Source: a virus. Taken from it: a stretch of 64,000 nucleotides of DNA. Under the pieces are notes generated by a model. It did no database searches, had not been told where the DNA came from, and saw nothing but the letters and a program-made list of their open reading frames with translations. The position numbers were made by a program, and so were the translations under genes. This document shows, in pieces, positions 29,701 through 37,436 of the stretch. How positions within the stretch are numbered: position 1 is the first letter of the stretch; every line of letters begins with the position of its first letter. The stretch spans positions 30,295 through 94,294 of IMG/VR virus record IMGVR_UViG_3300022745_000022; one strand, written 5' to 3'.

Positions 29701-32700
29701 ACATCCTCGCCGGCGAGCGTGGTTGGCTTTTCAACAACATTAACGGCCTGGCGGTGGATACCTTCCAGGACTTCCTTCCGCACAAGGAGATCTACTTCAG
29801 TGCACTCGCCGACATCGCCAAGATCACCGGCCGCAGTACCGTGACCAAGCTGAGTAATGACGTCAAGAAAAGCGTGGTCAAAAGTCTGCAGTCCTTCGTG
29901 TACAGCGGTATGTCTTCCATGCGCCTCGGCGATCCCACTGCGGAACGTGCCCGCCTCCTCTATGACACCACTGAAGGACCGTCGCTCGCCAAGCGCGTTC
30001 TGGAAGCCAAGTACGACTGGGGAAAGAACAACTACTTCCTCTCCCGCCTGGTGACCGATATCAAGAATGCCAACGAGCCGGCCCAGGTATCCTTCCTGGC
30101 GGCTAAGGCATCGCGGGTCGATGACCAGGAAAACGTGAAGGGTTGGCTGGAACTCCTGACCAGCGAGAATCCAGTGGCCGTTCGGCTAGGTGAGGACCTG
30201 CTCAAATATGCCTATCTCACCGGTGGTGTGCAGGACGCTTCCAACTTCGTTAAGTACGCTCCCTTCGGCTACCTCATGGGCATCGGCTGGTTCCCCGAAC
30301 TCCGGGAAGCCTACGACAACCTGCATAATATCCTCCAGGGTCCATTCATCGAACAGTGGATCCGTCACAACCCGGAGAAGACCATCCAGTTCTCCAACAA
30401 GTTCAAGGAGAGTGGCAGGGAGATCGAAGGCATTCCTGAGCGCGTGGAGCTCCCGCTTCCCAGTACCGTGGAAGCCACACACCCGGTGATGAAGCTCATC
30501 CCTAAGGGAGAGAACGAGCTTCCCCCTTACCTGTCTTACCGTGCACCTGACGGCCGGGTGATCCTGTACCAGCAGACCGCTGCCGGCGTCTTCACACGCA
30601 TCGACACCCTCGGTGACAAGACCACTGATGAGTACAACCGTACGAACACTCGTGCACGCTCCATCATCCCCAGTAACCGAGCACTCGCCGACTGGACTGT
30701 GGATAGGAAAGCCAGCGCACGGGAAGCTTCTCTGATTGACCTCATCATGGAGCACACACTCCCGAAGCACTTCGTGGAAGCAGGACTCTCCAAGGTCACC
30801 ACCACAGGTGAGGAGCTGCAAAAGCAGGTCCTGCCCAACCTGGTCAACAATGGGAAGATAGATCCTGCAGCTTCTGCCATCTTCAAAGAGGTCATACGCT
30901 CCAAGGCTCTGGACCTTCCCCCGGTGATATCCACCTCACACCTGACGGCTAGTATCCCTACATCCTACACTGGTGTGTACGTAGGCGACAAGTTCAACCT
31001 CATCGGCTTGAACCCTGCCAAGATCAATTCCCGCAGCTTCCTGTCTGAAGTGCTCGCACATGAACTCATGCACTGGATGACAACGAACGTGCTCAAGCGC
31101 ACATCAGGTACCGAGAAGGTCAAGACCGCACGGGCCAACCTGCAACGCGCCTTCGAAGAAGCTGCAGCACTGCGTGATGAGTTCGGCTACCAGATGCAGG
31201 ACATCGATGAGTTCGTAGTAGCAGCAACCACTGTCCCCGAATTCATGAAGGCACTAAACCAGATCCAGTCCAGTGAGAAGGTCTCCCTGCTCAGTAAAGT
31301 GCTGGAGTTCATCGCTAACATGTGGCATGCCGCAGCAGAGCTCATGGGTATGAAGGTGAACCGTGATTCCTTACTCGACCTGGTGTTCACCAACGTGGCC
31401 CTGCTTCGCAACAACGATCGTGGCCTACGCGTCTTGACGCCAGTGGACTACGAATACAATGGTCAGACGGTACGCATCGGGGTTGATACCAAGGGTAAGG
31501 CCCTCAAGGTCGATCATGGCTTCATGGAAGACGCCCCAGAGCCGCAGCGCCAGTATGAGATCTCCAGGATCCTCTCCGAGTACAATCGCTCAGGTGCGGA
31601 CATCGCTGATTCCCTGTTCGATATGGGTGGTGGACGCATTGCCAACCAGTTCCAGCGAGAACAGCTCTCCAAGCTGCAGGACTTCATTCAAGATCCCACA
31701 CCGGGAGTCTATATCCTGGAAGGCGGCAAGGGCATCGGTAAGACCACTATGGTACAGCATCTACAACAGGTCAACCCCGACCTGAACTTCGCCTGGAACA
31801 ACGAGAACATGAGTGGCTTCCATCCAGAGACCACTGACATCCTGGTACTGGACAACACAGTGACTGAGTCCATGCATCCCAAGACAATCATCATCCGGGA
31901 TACCGATGAGGTCTCCGAGGAGCGTTTCCAGGAACCACCGAACGCACGCTTCTACGGTGGCGCTTCGACATTCGCGGATGCACGTTCCATCGGCCCGTGG
32001 ACATACAGGACACCGGAGGAAGCTGCACAGGCTGCTCAAGAGGCCTGGGATTCCCTGCGCCTACTCAGTGACCTCAAGGACAACAAGCTGCTGTTCTACG
32101 GAGAGTCCAATGCGCCGTTCGAACAACCGCAACCCATGAGCCCACTGATCTCCAAGATGGTCAGCAAGCTGCAGGACCAACGGCACACTGTGCTCAATAG
32201 CTTGGATAGCCCGGAGGTCAAGAACGACAGAAAGAAGCGGGCTGCGAAGATCGTGCAGCTCAAGAAGATAGACGATGACATCGACCTGATGAAGAAGCAG
32301 AACAACCTGCGCGCCATCTCGACAGTCGGTGAACGTCAGCTCAACTGGATCGCGGACTCCCTGGAGAAAGGAACACTCTCCCCTGCAGAGATCACCACGG
32401 CCTGGAGGGTGACCGATACATGGCGTAACCTGCTGGAGTATCTCTATGGTGGCGATACCACACTAGCTATTGGCCAGGAGATAGATCCTGACCTGGCCAA
32501 GGTATCCTCCCGTGCAGTGACCATGCAGCAAACCATGCTCAAGAAGAACCTGATACCAGCCATGATGGAGATCAGTGAAGGTAGGCTCAAGGCCATCGAC
32601 TTCGGCTCTACACTCAAGGATATGGATATGGGTACACACTTGACCATGTCACTGAACCGTGCCGGTGCACAGCTCGGTCAGGAGGTGGACCTCCTGCTCA

Positions 32701-35378
32701 AGAACGCGGCCCGTCGCAAAGAGGATGAGATCAACCGGTTGATCAAGCGGCTCAACGCTTTGGACAAGCTCATGGGTAAGGATAAGCAGGCCATCATGAG
32801 TAAGATGCTCGCCAATGGCCATGACCTCTCTCTTATCCAGAACTACACCACCAAGTGGTTCAAGGACAGGGCTGGACTCTGGATGGAACGCCAGGGTAAA
32901 CTCAAGCGTATCGGTGAGCTCAAAGGTGACCCGCAATCCATCGCCAAGAACATCAAACGCATCTGGGATAACTTCTGGGCCAAGGCAGACACCATCGGTG
33001 TGTACGCCAACGTCAATGAGCTGTTCGAAGAGAACGGTGACCTGAAGACGGACATCTCTGCTGAGCGTAGCAGGCTTGCTGAAGCACTGGGCAGTGAAGA
33101 GCATGCGGATGCCATGATCAACGAAGCACAGAGTCTATACCACCAGTTCCTGGAGGATCGTGAAGCTTACTATGAGCAGATCGATTCTCGTAAGGATGAA
33201 GGTGTCATCACCGATATCGAAGCAGATGCCGAGAAGCTGGAGTATGATAAGGCGCATTCTCCACGCAGGTTCTTCGCTAAGGAGAACGGGTTCAGTACCG
33301 GTGATCGTTATGCGGTCATCAAACCCCGCGCATCCTCCACGCAGTACCACGATAGCGTGTTCAAGGAGATCATGAATGACGCCCGCATGAAGCAGGTGTA
33401 TACGGAGATCAGCTCCATCCTGCGGGAAATGAAAGGCTACCTGCCACAGTACATCAAGTCCAACCTCCATGAGAACTTTGTGCCAGTGGTCTATCGTAAC
33501 CTGCTCACGGACATGAGCACCAAGGAATACCTGCAATCCATTGGTCGCCAGCAAGTGGACTCCCTCACCGCAACTGAATACGAGGAGGGTCGCCAGAAGG
33601 CCACTGACATCCCTATACGCTTCGTGAACTACGACGTCAAGAAGGATGCCGAGTATTCCCGCGACCTGATGCGCACCACGGAGCTCTTCGGAATGATGGC
33701 CCTGCATTACAAGCACATGTCCGCCATCAAGGATGCCACGGAGATCGGCATCTCCATCACCAAGGAGATCGACCGGATGCGCCGTGACGGTACCGCGCCT
33801 GGTGCCGTACTCACCAACCTGGTGAAGAGCATGGAACATGCCCGCGACCACATCATGTACAAGAACGCGCGTATGCTCGAGGGCGGACTGGGAGTGAAGC
33901 TCTACAGTCCCAATCCCATTACCAACTACCGCAAGAGCAAGGAGGTTGATAAGCTCAGGGCCAAGCGCGCAGACCTGGAGAAGGAATACCTTGATCCGCC
34001 ACCGGACCGTACGCTGATGGATATCCGCAAGGACATCGACGCTGTGGACGTGGAGCTGAGCAAGTTTGAAGGCCAGCAACTATACCTGTCCAAGATAGGC
34101 GACAAGCTCATCGGCATCAACCAGTTGAAGGCCCTCGGCTTCAACCCGCTGTCCGGCTTCGCCAACCTTTCCTTCGGCATCGCTTCACTGACCACTTATG
34201 CCAACGGTCGTCAGGACTTCACGATGAAGGAAGCTATGCGCGCCATGAACATCATGAACAGTGCGCTGGGCAAGTGGTTCACCTTCGGTAATGTGAACTC
34301 CGAGACTGCGCAGAAGATCTATGCTCTCATGGAGAACACAGGTATGATGAGTGAGATCGTGGACACGCAGTATGGGGATTCGAACCTGCACAGCAGTAAG
34401 AAGAAGTGGAAGCGCGTGATCGATCCGTACGCATTGCTCCGTTCCTCTGACTACTACATGAAGGGCGCCATCCTAGTGGCCACCATGCTCCATCACCAGG
34501 TGGATGTGTCCGAAGGGGGTGTATCCAAGAGGGTCTCCTTGTGGGACGCCTATGACCATGAAGGCAACTGGAAGTTCGATGAGCAGAAAGGCTGGACGGA
34601 AGAGCGCCCCGAGGAACGCTCCGAATGGGAGAAGTTCCGCAACCGCTCGCTTCGCGTAAGTCAGATCATCATGGGTAACATGGATAGGAACTCCCCGAAG
34701 TTCATGAACAAGTACATCCTGGGTAGACTCATTGGTCAGTTCCGCGCTTCTTGGCTTCCGGAAGGTTGGGCCGCACGCTTCGAGGATGAGAAGAACGACG
34801 TACAGCTTGGGCGTACCATCAAGGGTAGGTACCGCACGTACGCGGATATCGGACTGGGAGGTTCAGTGACCATCATGCTTCGTCAGCTACTGGGTTCCAT
34901 TAGCAAACAGGATCCCTTCACCGACGTACGCCTCAAAGGTGGTACGCGTGCAGGTGAACTGGTAGGAGATTCTCCAGTGGACATGGAGAACATGCGTAGG
35001 AACTTCACCGGTCTCATGTGGACGTTGTCCATGATGGCCGCAGTGCTCATGCTGAAAGCAGCCATGCCCGACGATGATGACGATTACGGTAAGGAAAGTC
35101 TCATGCTCGTGTTAAACATGATGAACCGCCTGAACCAGGACTTGCAGTTCTACGGTTCTCCGGATGTGGCCAACAACCTGATCCGTAACGCTGTGCCAGC
35201 TTTCGATGTGGTCAACGATTACCTACGTGCAGTGTCCGCCACCAAGAAAGCACTGCTCATGGATGACTACGATTGGGACCAGGCTGCGTTGAAATGGACC
35301 AAGGCCACCCCGTACCTGAACAACATCAACAAATTCAAGTACTGGAGCACGCACGACATCAGCACCATTAGCAGATAA
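23721..35378 (+). CDS. Giant virion RNA polymerase polyprotein with metalloprotease-like motif and P-loop
   Basis: 3885 residues. Seen: a SLOG-like pattern (FLVPYTAEF, GYSPRELANLF, about 187-212); an ASCH-like stretch (KQIVDGTRDRTVR, then FKIGDQIYVA, about 458-510); the sequence IRIPTSKHNSALPIRIAGF followed by D1644-F-D-V-D1648-K, the DxDxD metal-binding signature of crAss-like/YonO-like RNA polymerases; an HELMH zinc motif (2447-2451); a P-loop GGKGIGKT (2668-2675) with LVLDN as possible Walker B; long helices (2850-3450); GFNPLSGFANLSFGIAS (about 3473); and one hydrophobic segment (about 3762-3783). Known: such polymerases are packaged in the virion and transcribe early genes after ejection. 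Inferred: the protease motif may process the chain. In better known relatives these parts are often spread over several genes. Confidence 0.85.
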   Translation: MSLANCLEKVDKKIASPLLEKWQKLVDDNMEEVKANRQILREYGEELNSRLNEVRSRANLKYANPTYTSQSAASINKSYDAKLRKLSPTMVTVEGEQLMTYEPVEEHSSEGKIDLHFAPDDMFSGVNTTDGVYDTLGEPNENQVIMQEIAGQPEKKMNFSNRMPAEQVTKNIQEFYEMAKEQPNKEFLVPYTAEFPNRAGMTGYSPRELANLFGAFPIPTNVIFQRQFRGLIENDPGRFIGNEIQLVDQGTREPLKVDQVALDKARRQMFIEIRDADGNKTGKFFSSQQQLEATDAVIAEVAKRVIRTEGRPDASQIFEDIRKQFIMLLDRAYTPMAAGTRVFSGDLDVFPHITQEMAKAYKLNMEQVLNSFEDVKREAVRRMSVQGIKVRTFDDSGTPEELFSLEEGKGLENFDDVHFALDPKATASTKMKLFMSTVENTEEGMKKRPRPISIPLKDEYRKQIVDGTRDRTVRTPEQIRELRLNVGEEYQDSSVFKIGDQIYVARAVKRLTAQEATEYNESPLREDYQAKEGDTMVTIKPYVEEHGLRSVPSFIGTSTLANFDSLYEDVTGLLAGNKPSFTNYMAILENSTKPAVRKLAEKLQDGSTPTQLRKEFVSVMTKAYTQYAMLQFSIQKDGAESFIYNANLYSIRNTIIKGWQEAQKASPIVTKDGAGNLLLNKEVLAELRNDYTTVRDLHTRITNGDVAASKAFKLASENLAKKMLTLNGVVLSDAAFEDMFKGIERYTMGTDFTGSWFRQWAMTKQGQPNGIFSAFMERLLGMDTDTVTNAIEQNNPLYMEPKTMKIIAKVATKYQEVLYNSSHKNVNGDNIWDYTLNTYLSDRHADLIGDDPTYRNKLKDTYLAQNNWLLKILEEKPAMRDNMELYYLEAMKKQYGTASAERSDMSDRDQLFMALHLMMNRGAAQMHMVALTHSDKTRTPVYMRMPRTQVATAEQISMELVDRLRSVVYGEFDRIAGHKDVKFRQQQYEKGKGMFYFLPEFNYENMQQLMKEGVITEAEFGNIWITKDQLNVPAKTTSDAKAVVDKLLYRFIQNETAVTRAKLVDAGLASPKEGTHKFNTDYLSKIMGAQTSSRIIKDRENTTYTIHGKSVLQDGRPVTAEMFLNHALDFVAMDYAMNSFLINTAMSTLIMGDPAQVFKTDLETTLKEYQKRLAGPIAPGKVAEWAKPTYKAIVLDDIKLGLQYTGLNAYFKGVNITDAQEYVTVQEHLDTLHTYGQITDQMYKEMVAVISPAGDYKFTGAQMKILMSITKPVYYGSQNVENKALLHDYIKSSALPLYPGFTQGNSKLDLLRRQMELSGISRAHFLSAQKEGAPVPADVFGDESLLNDGPWDVNKTPGVITLSRENWRIQQDVPHDPDKNKIKVFSQFNKLFVADLPAGISVETMDGRTLTRDQIREEKEKLRVNLLTKNLNEFMEDVGVEQTEDGFVLRNKAKLVKRMQEMARDKGYSANELLPITTMEEGMPMAPLFFTSLAQPMHNIMMSMVDKVNEVKVMGKSYVQASSAGIEQFSTSIPEGVRWVKGRTKGELQFMKKNADGSVAAAEVLIPFHFFNNGQKMSLDAFLDENGEVDTDKLPANLLEMIGIRIPTSKHNSALPIRIAGFLPENMGDTIIVPPGITTQMGSDFDVDKLYVYRRPYSMQEGKLSSTTDDEAQYFDLQWKVMTSPDMYDTVLSPLDKEDLKDEAKLASKKAEEGNFFGGVRQLSDFISQKDAKSLIGFSALTNTLLASIQHLNIRYGHVELGEDENGKKTRELVNDYITTFANLELGKLSGYGKSSYKGENRTKMDNIGIMMSEFLDHSKNRTIDKINLTMHTYAAASALMSLEDGMENALPLTYASRLLQQPIIREFNSRMSRGADMLEGYTPGLKENVFDNLFKSLVKKGANMEEAEKMSFTDTQLQYLLDHPRTDASYYTMQYALLSAFQKLDEIGQRMSEISSLVNQDVKGTGGDLFTAMDKLYKADNVLGDNILLNASDILAGERGWLFNNINGLAVDTFQDFLPHKEIYFSALADIAKITGRSTVTKLSNDVKKSVVKSLQSFVYSGMSSMRLGDPTAERARLLYDTTEGPSLAKRVLEAKYDWGKNNYFLSRLVTDIKNANEPAQVSFLAAKASRVDDQENVKGWLELLTSENPVAVRLGEDLLKYAYLTGGVQDASNFVKYAPFGYLMGIGWFPELREAYDNLHNILQGPFIEQWIRHNPEKTIQFSNKFKESGREIEGIPERVELPLPSTVEATHPVMKLIPKGENELPPYLSYRAPDGRVILYQQTAAGVFTRIDTLGDKTTDEYNRTNTRARSIIPSNRALADWTVDRKASAREASLIDLIMEHTLPKHFVEAGLSKVTTTGEELQKQVLPNLVNNGKIDPAASAIFKEVIRSKALDLPPVISTSHLTASIPTSYTGVYVGDKFNLIGLNPAKINSRSFLSEVLAHELMHWMTTNVLKRTSGTEKVKTARANLQRAFEEAAALRDEFGYQMQDIDEFVVAATTVPEFMKALNQIQSSEKVSLLSKVLEFIANMWHAAAELMGMKVNRDSLLDLVFTNVALLRNNDRGLRVLTPVDYEYNGQTVRIGVDTKGKALKVDHGFMEDAPEPQRQYEISRILSEYNRSGADIADSLFDMGGGRIANQFQREQLSKLQDFIQDPTPGVYILEGGKGIGKTTMVQHLQQVNPDLNFAWNNENMSGFHPETTDILVLDNTVTESMHPKTIIIRDTDEVSEERFQEPPNARFYGGASTFADARSIGPWTYRTPEEAAQAAQEAWDSLRLLSDLKDNKLLFYGESNAPFEQPQPMSPLISKMVSKLQDQRHTVLNSLDSPEVKNDRKKRAAKIVQLKKIDDDIDLMKKQNNLRAISTVGERQLNWIADSLEKGTLSPAEITTAWRVTDTWRNLLEYLYGGDTTLAIGQEIDPDLAKVSSRAVTMQQTMLKKNLIPAMMEISEGRLKAIDFGSTLKDMDMGTHLTMSLNRAGAQLGQEVDLLLKNAARRKEDEINRLIKRLNALDKLMGKDKQAIMSKMLANGHDLSLIQNYTTKWFKDRAGLWMERQGKLKRIGELKGDPQSIAKNIKRIWDNFWAKADTIGVYANVNELFEENGDLKTDISAERSRLAEALGSEEHADAMINEAQSLYHQFLEDREAYYEQIDSRKDEGVITDIEADAEKLEYDKAHSPRRFFAKENGFSTGDRYAVIKPRASSTQYHDSVFKEIMNDARMKQVYTEISSILREMKGYLPQYIKSNLHENFVPVVYRNLLTDMSTKEYLQSIGRQQVDSLTATEYEEGRQKATDIPIRFVNYDVKKDAEYSRDLMRTTELFGMMALHYKHMSAIKDATEIGISITKEIDRMRRDGTAPGAVLTNLVKSMEHARDHIMYKNARMLEGGLGVKLYSPNPITNYRKSKEVDKLRAKRADLEKEYLDPPPDRTLMDIRKDIDAVDVELSKFEGQQLYLSKIGDKLIGINQLKALGFNPLSGFANLSFGIASLTTYANGRQDFTMKEAMRAMNIMNSALGKWFTFGNVNSETAQKIYALMENTGMMSEIVDTQYGDSNLHSSKKKWKRVIDPYALLRSSDYYMKGAILVATMLHHQVDVSEGGVSKRVSLWDAYDHEGNWKFDEQKGWTEERPEERSEWEKFRNRSLRVSQIIMGNMDRNSPKFMNKYILGRLIGQFRASWLPEGWAARFEDEKNDVQLGRTIKGRYRTYADIGLGGSVTIMLRQLLGSISKQDPFTDVRLKGGTRAGELVGDSPVDMENMRRNFTGLMWTLSMMAAVLMLKAAMPDDDDDYGKESLMLVLNMMNRLNQDLQFYGSPDVANNLIRNAVPAFDVVNDYLRAVSATKKALLMDDYDWDQAALKWTKATPYLNNINKFKYWSTHDISTISR

Positions 35379-35423
35379 ACTATATAGTAAGTCGCATAAT
35401 TTTCAACAGTATCTCAAAACTCA

Positions 35424-35431
35424 TAACTTTA
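35424..35431 (+). promoter_or_regulatory. Possible -7 box (TAACTTTA) before the receptor-binding genes
   Basis: The 58-base gap after the giant gene is AT-rich, unlike its surroundings, and holds TAACTTTA 5 bases before the ATG at 35437. It matches Bacteroidota TAnnTTTG except for the last base; a TTTTC at about 35399-35404 lies near the -33 position. A promoter here would let the fibre genes be expressed separately. Confidence 0.35.
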
Positions 35432-35436
35432 GCACC

Positions 35437-36177
35437 ATGTCACTGATACCTAAGATCACAGTCTCCAACCAGGACAAGGATTTATATGCCAGTGTCATGG
35501 TTCAGGATGCCACTGGCGCTTACAACTCCACCACCAATCCTGGTGGGTATGGAGCTCCCAACCCCGGAACAGGCGCTGTACAGCGCACCCTGCTGCGAGA
35601 AGAGTACCTTGGGGATGCAACCCCCAAGGACTGGGAGGCAGTAACCAATCTGGCCACACTCGGTGGAGCTTTCCAATGGGTACACGGCTTCCGTGAAGGC
35701 GTTACCCGTATCGGCTACCTGGTCGTGGTCTCCGGTGGCAGCGGCCTCAGTATCCTGATGGGGAACTACAACTTCACGCTCCCGGCCGCAGATACCTTGC
35801 TGGTCGGTGCCACGCATGTGGAGATCGCCGGTGTCCTCTATGAGATCGACAAGGGTAAGCCACTGACCTCCTCTGGTGGGTACTTCAGCACGCCTAGTGC
35901 GACGGACCAGTTGAATGTGGCCTACAACGTCGGGTACAGTGGTTACGTGTACACCCTGTGGAACTTCCAGGGTGAGGCCGCCCTGATGAAGGATATCGCC
36001 AGCTCAGCCTGTACTTCACTGGAGTGTGGCAAGGAGCAGTTCGACTCCCTCATGGCGCGCTACCGGTTCTACCTGGGTGCACAGTACAACTTCAACCTGG
36101 CCATCTATTCCAAAGCCCATAACCAGGCCATAGCACTGAGTCCCAGCTTCACCACTTCAAAGTGTGCATCATGCTGA
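35437..36177 (+). CDS. Virion protein at the start of the tail-fibre region
   Basis: A 246-residue protein. The N-terminal two thirds are beta-rich (ITVSNQDKDLYASVMVQD, then FQWVHGFREGVTRIGYLVVV), and the C-terminal 70 residues contain cysteines (SACTSLECGK ... KCASC). With the next gene it resembles a two-protein unit that precedes fibre genes in other Bacteroidota phages. It overlaps the next gene by 7 bases. Probably a fibre-attachment or baseplate-like protein; the exact role is unknown. Confidence 0.45.
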   Translation: MSLIPKITVSNQDKDLYASVMVQDATGAYNSTTNPGGYGAPNPGTGAVQRTLLREEYLGDATPKDWEAVTNLATLGGAFQWVHGFREGVTRIGYLVVVSGGSGLSILMGNYNFTLPAADTLLVGATHVEIAGVLYEIDKGKPLTSSGGYFSTPSATDQLNVAYNVGYSGYVYTLWNFQGEAALMKDIASSACTSLECGKEQFDSLMARYRFYLGAQYNFNLAIYSKAHNQAIALSPSFTTSKCASC

Positions 36178-36770
36178 CCCTGGAATACAACGCAAGGCTG
36201 GCAAAGGCGGAGAGCAACTTCCAGGCGCGAGCCTACGAAGACCTCATCCGGCAGATCTATACCATGGAGACCTGTAATTGCGGGAATCTGGAGTTGCTCT
36301 GGATGGCTGCACTGAAGTATTATATCCCCGGCTCAGCTTCAAATATCATTACGGAAGCCGAGCTTCAATGCCTATTCTGCAGGATGGGGGCGGGTATGGA
36401 GAATATCGTCATTCCCGAAGCCCCGCCCGTGGTAGTTACAACCTTCCACGCAGACTGGGCTTGGGTTTCAGTGGATCCCTATGCGGCACTCTTCGGTGGG
36501 GTGGACGTGCTCACGTATCAGGGTGGCGGAGACTTCGTCTCTGGCAACCCGATCGTGGCTGACTTCCGGCCCTCAGGCATTAACCAATACCTGGTCGTGC
36601 GTTACGACCCGGCACAGTCCGATAAGACGACCTGGTACAATGACCAGTTCAACTATGGCACATTGCCCGACTCGAACTTCCGGTCCGTGTTCGCCGCCAG
36701 TGGGTATAAGTATATCGTGTCCCGCCTGGCCCTGAGCCTTAACCCAGGAGAATTCACAAGGTTCTCTTAA
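36171..36770 (+). CDS. Virion protein, tail-fibre region
   Basis: 199 residues from ATG at 36171 (overlap ATGCTGA with the previous stop; GTG at 36162 is an alternative). The N-terminal 70 residues are helical with a CNCGN motif and a second Cys pair (CLFC), similar in style to the Cys-rich end of the preceding protein. The C-terminal half is beta-rich ([20 protein letters not shown], then [19 protein letters not shown]). The Cys patterns may cross-link or bind metal between the two products. Function unknown. Confidence 0.45.
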   Translation: MLTLEYNARLAKAESNFQARAYEDLIRQIYTMETCNCGNLELLWMAALKYYIPGSASNIITEAELQCLFCRMGAGMENIVIPEAPPVVVTTFHADWAWVSVDPYAALFGGVDVLTYQGGGDFVSGNPIVADFRPSGINQYLVVRYDPAQSDKTTWYNDQFNYGTLPDSNFRSVFAASGYKYIVSRLALSLNPGEFTRFS

Positions 36771-36781
36771 ACTCATACGAC

Positions 36782-37423
36782 ATGTCATTCAATGCCACAC
36801 AGCACATAGTCTTCAACAAGCCGGTGGGTATCGCGCAAGCGTTGCCCACTGACGCGCGTTCGTACTTCTATGATGCAGTGAACTTCACCTACCGTCCTTA
36901 CCAGAACACCGCTGAGGTGCTCGCGTACCTCGACCAAGCCAAGTATCGCAAGGGCCAGTTCCCCATCATCATCAACACGGGGGGTACACTCTCCGGGGGC
37001 CTGATCACCGGGGGCGTGAACGAAGAATGGTGGTTCAAGGATGGTGCCAGTGATGCTGACCTCGTGCAGAAGTCAGGTTCGACACTGGCCGGACCTCCCG
37101 GTCCAACGGGCCCTGCAGGCGCCACTGGCCCCCAAGGACCTGTCGGTCCGCAAGGCCCGAACGGCTCACAAGGTCCCATTGGTCCCAGAGGTCTAACAGG
37201 ACCTGCCGGTCCTGCTGGTATCGGTGTTCCCGCTGGCGGTGCCACACGCACCTTCCTGGGGAAAGTGGACGCTGCGGATTATAACGCCAACTGGTTCGTC
37301 ATCAGGGAACTGCCCGTCGGTGGCGCACCAATGGATATCCTGGCCATCAACATGCTGGGAGACCCTGAATGGCAACCGCTGAATGACCTGCTCGCCAGTA
37401 GGGTATTGACCGGAACTCTTTAA
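36782..37423 (+). CDS. Short collagen-like tail fibre protein
   Basis: 213 residues in three parts. Residues 1-100 form an adaptor-like domain ([20 protein letters not shown], then [20 protein letters not shown]) of the type that attaches fibres in Bacteroidota phages. Residues 104-145 are Gly-X-Y collagen repeats. Residues 146-213 are a small C-terminal domain. Likely a trimeric fibre. It is followed after 13 bases by a gene with a signal peptide. Confidence 0.65.
   Translation: MSFNATQHIVFNKPVGIAQALPTDARSYFYDAVNFTYRPYQNTAEVLAYLDQAKYRKGQFPIIINTGGTLSGGLITGGVNEEWWFKDGASDADLVQKSGSTLAGPPGPTGPAGATGPQGPVGPQGPNGSQGPIGPRGLTGPAGPAGIGVPAGGATRTFLGKVDAADYNANWFVIRELPVGGAPMDILAINMLGDPEWQPLNDLLASRVLTGTL
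37091..37216 (+). repeat. Collagen-type Gly-X-Y coding repeat
   Basis: About 42 codons in which every third residue is Gly, often GPP, GPT or GPQ. At DNA level it is a loose 9-base periodicity (GGNCCN). It encodes a stretch expected to form a triple helix in the fibre at 36782-37423. Confidence 0.8.
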
Positions 37424-37436
37424 CAACAGAAATACC

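Noticed and set aside
33135-34079. Minus-strand ORF of 314 codons within the giant polymerase gene
   Set aside because: Same reason; no promoter, terminator or partner gene on that strand.
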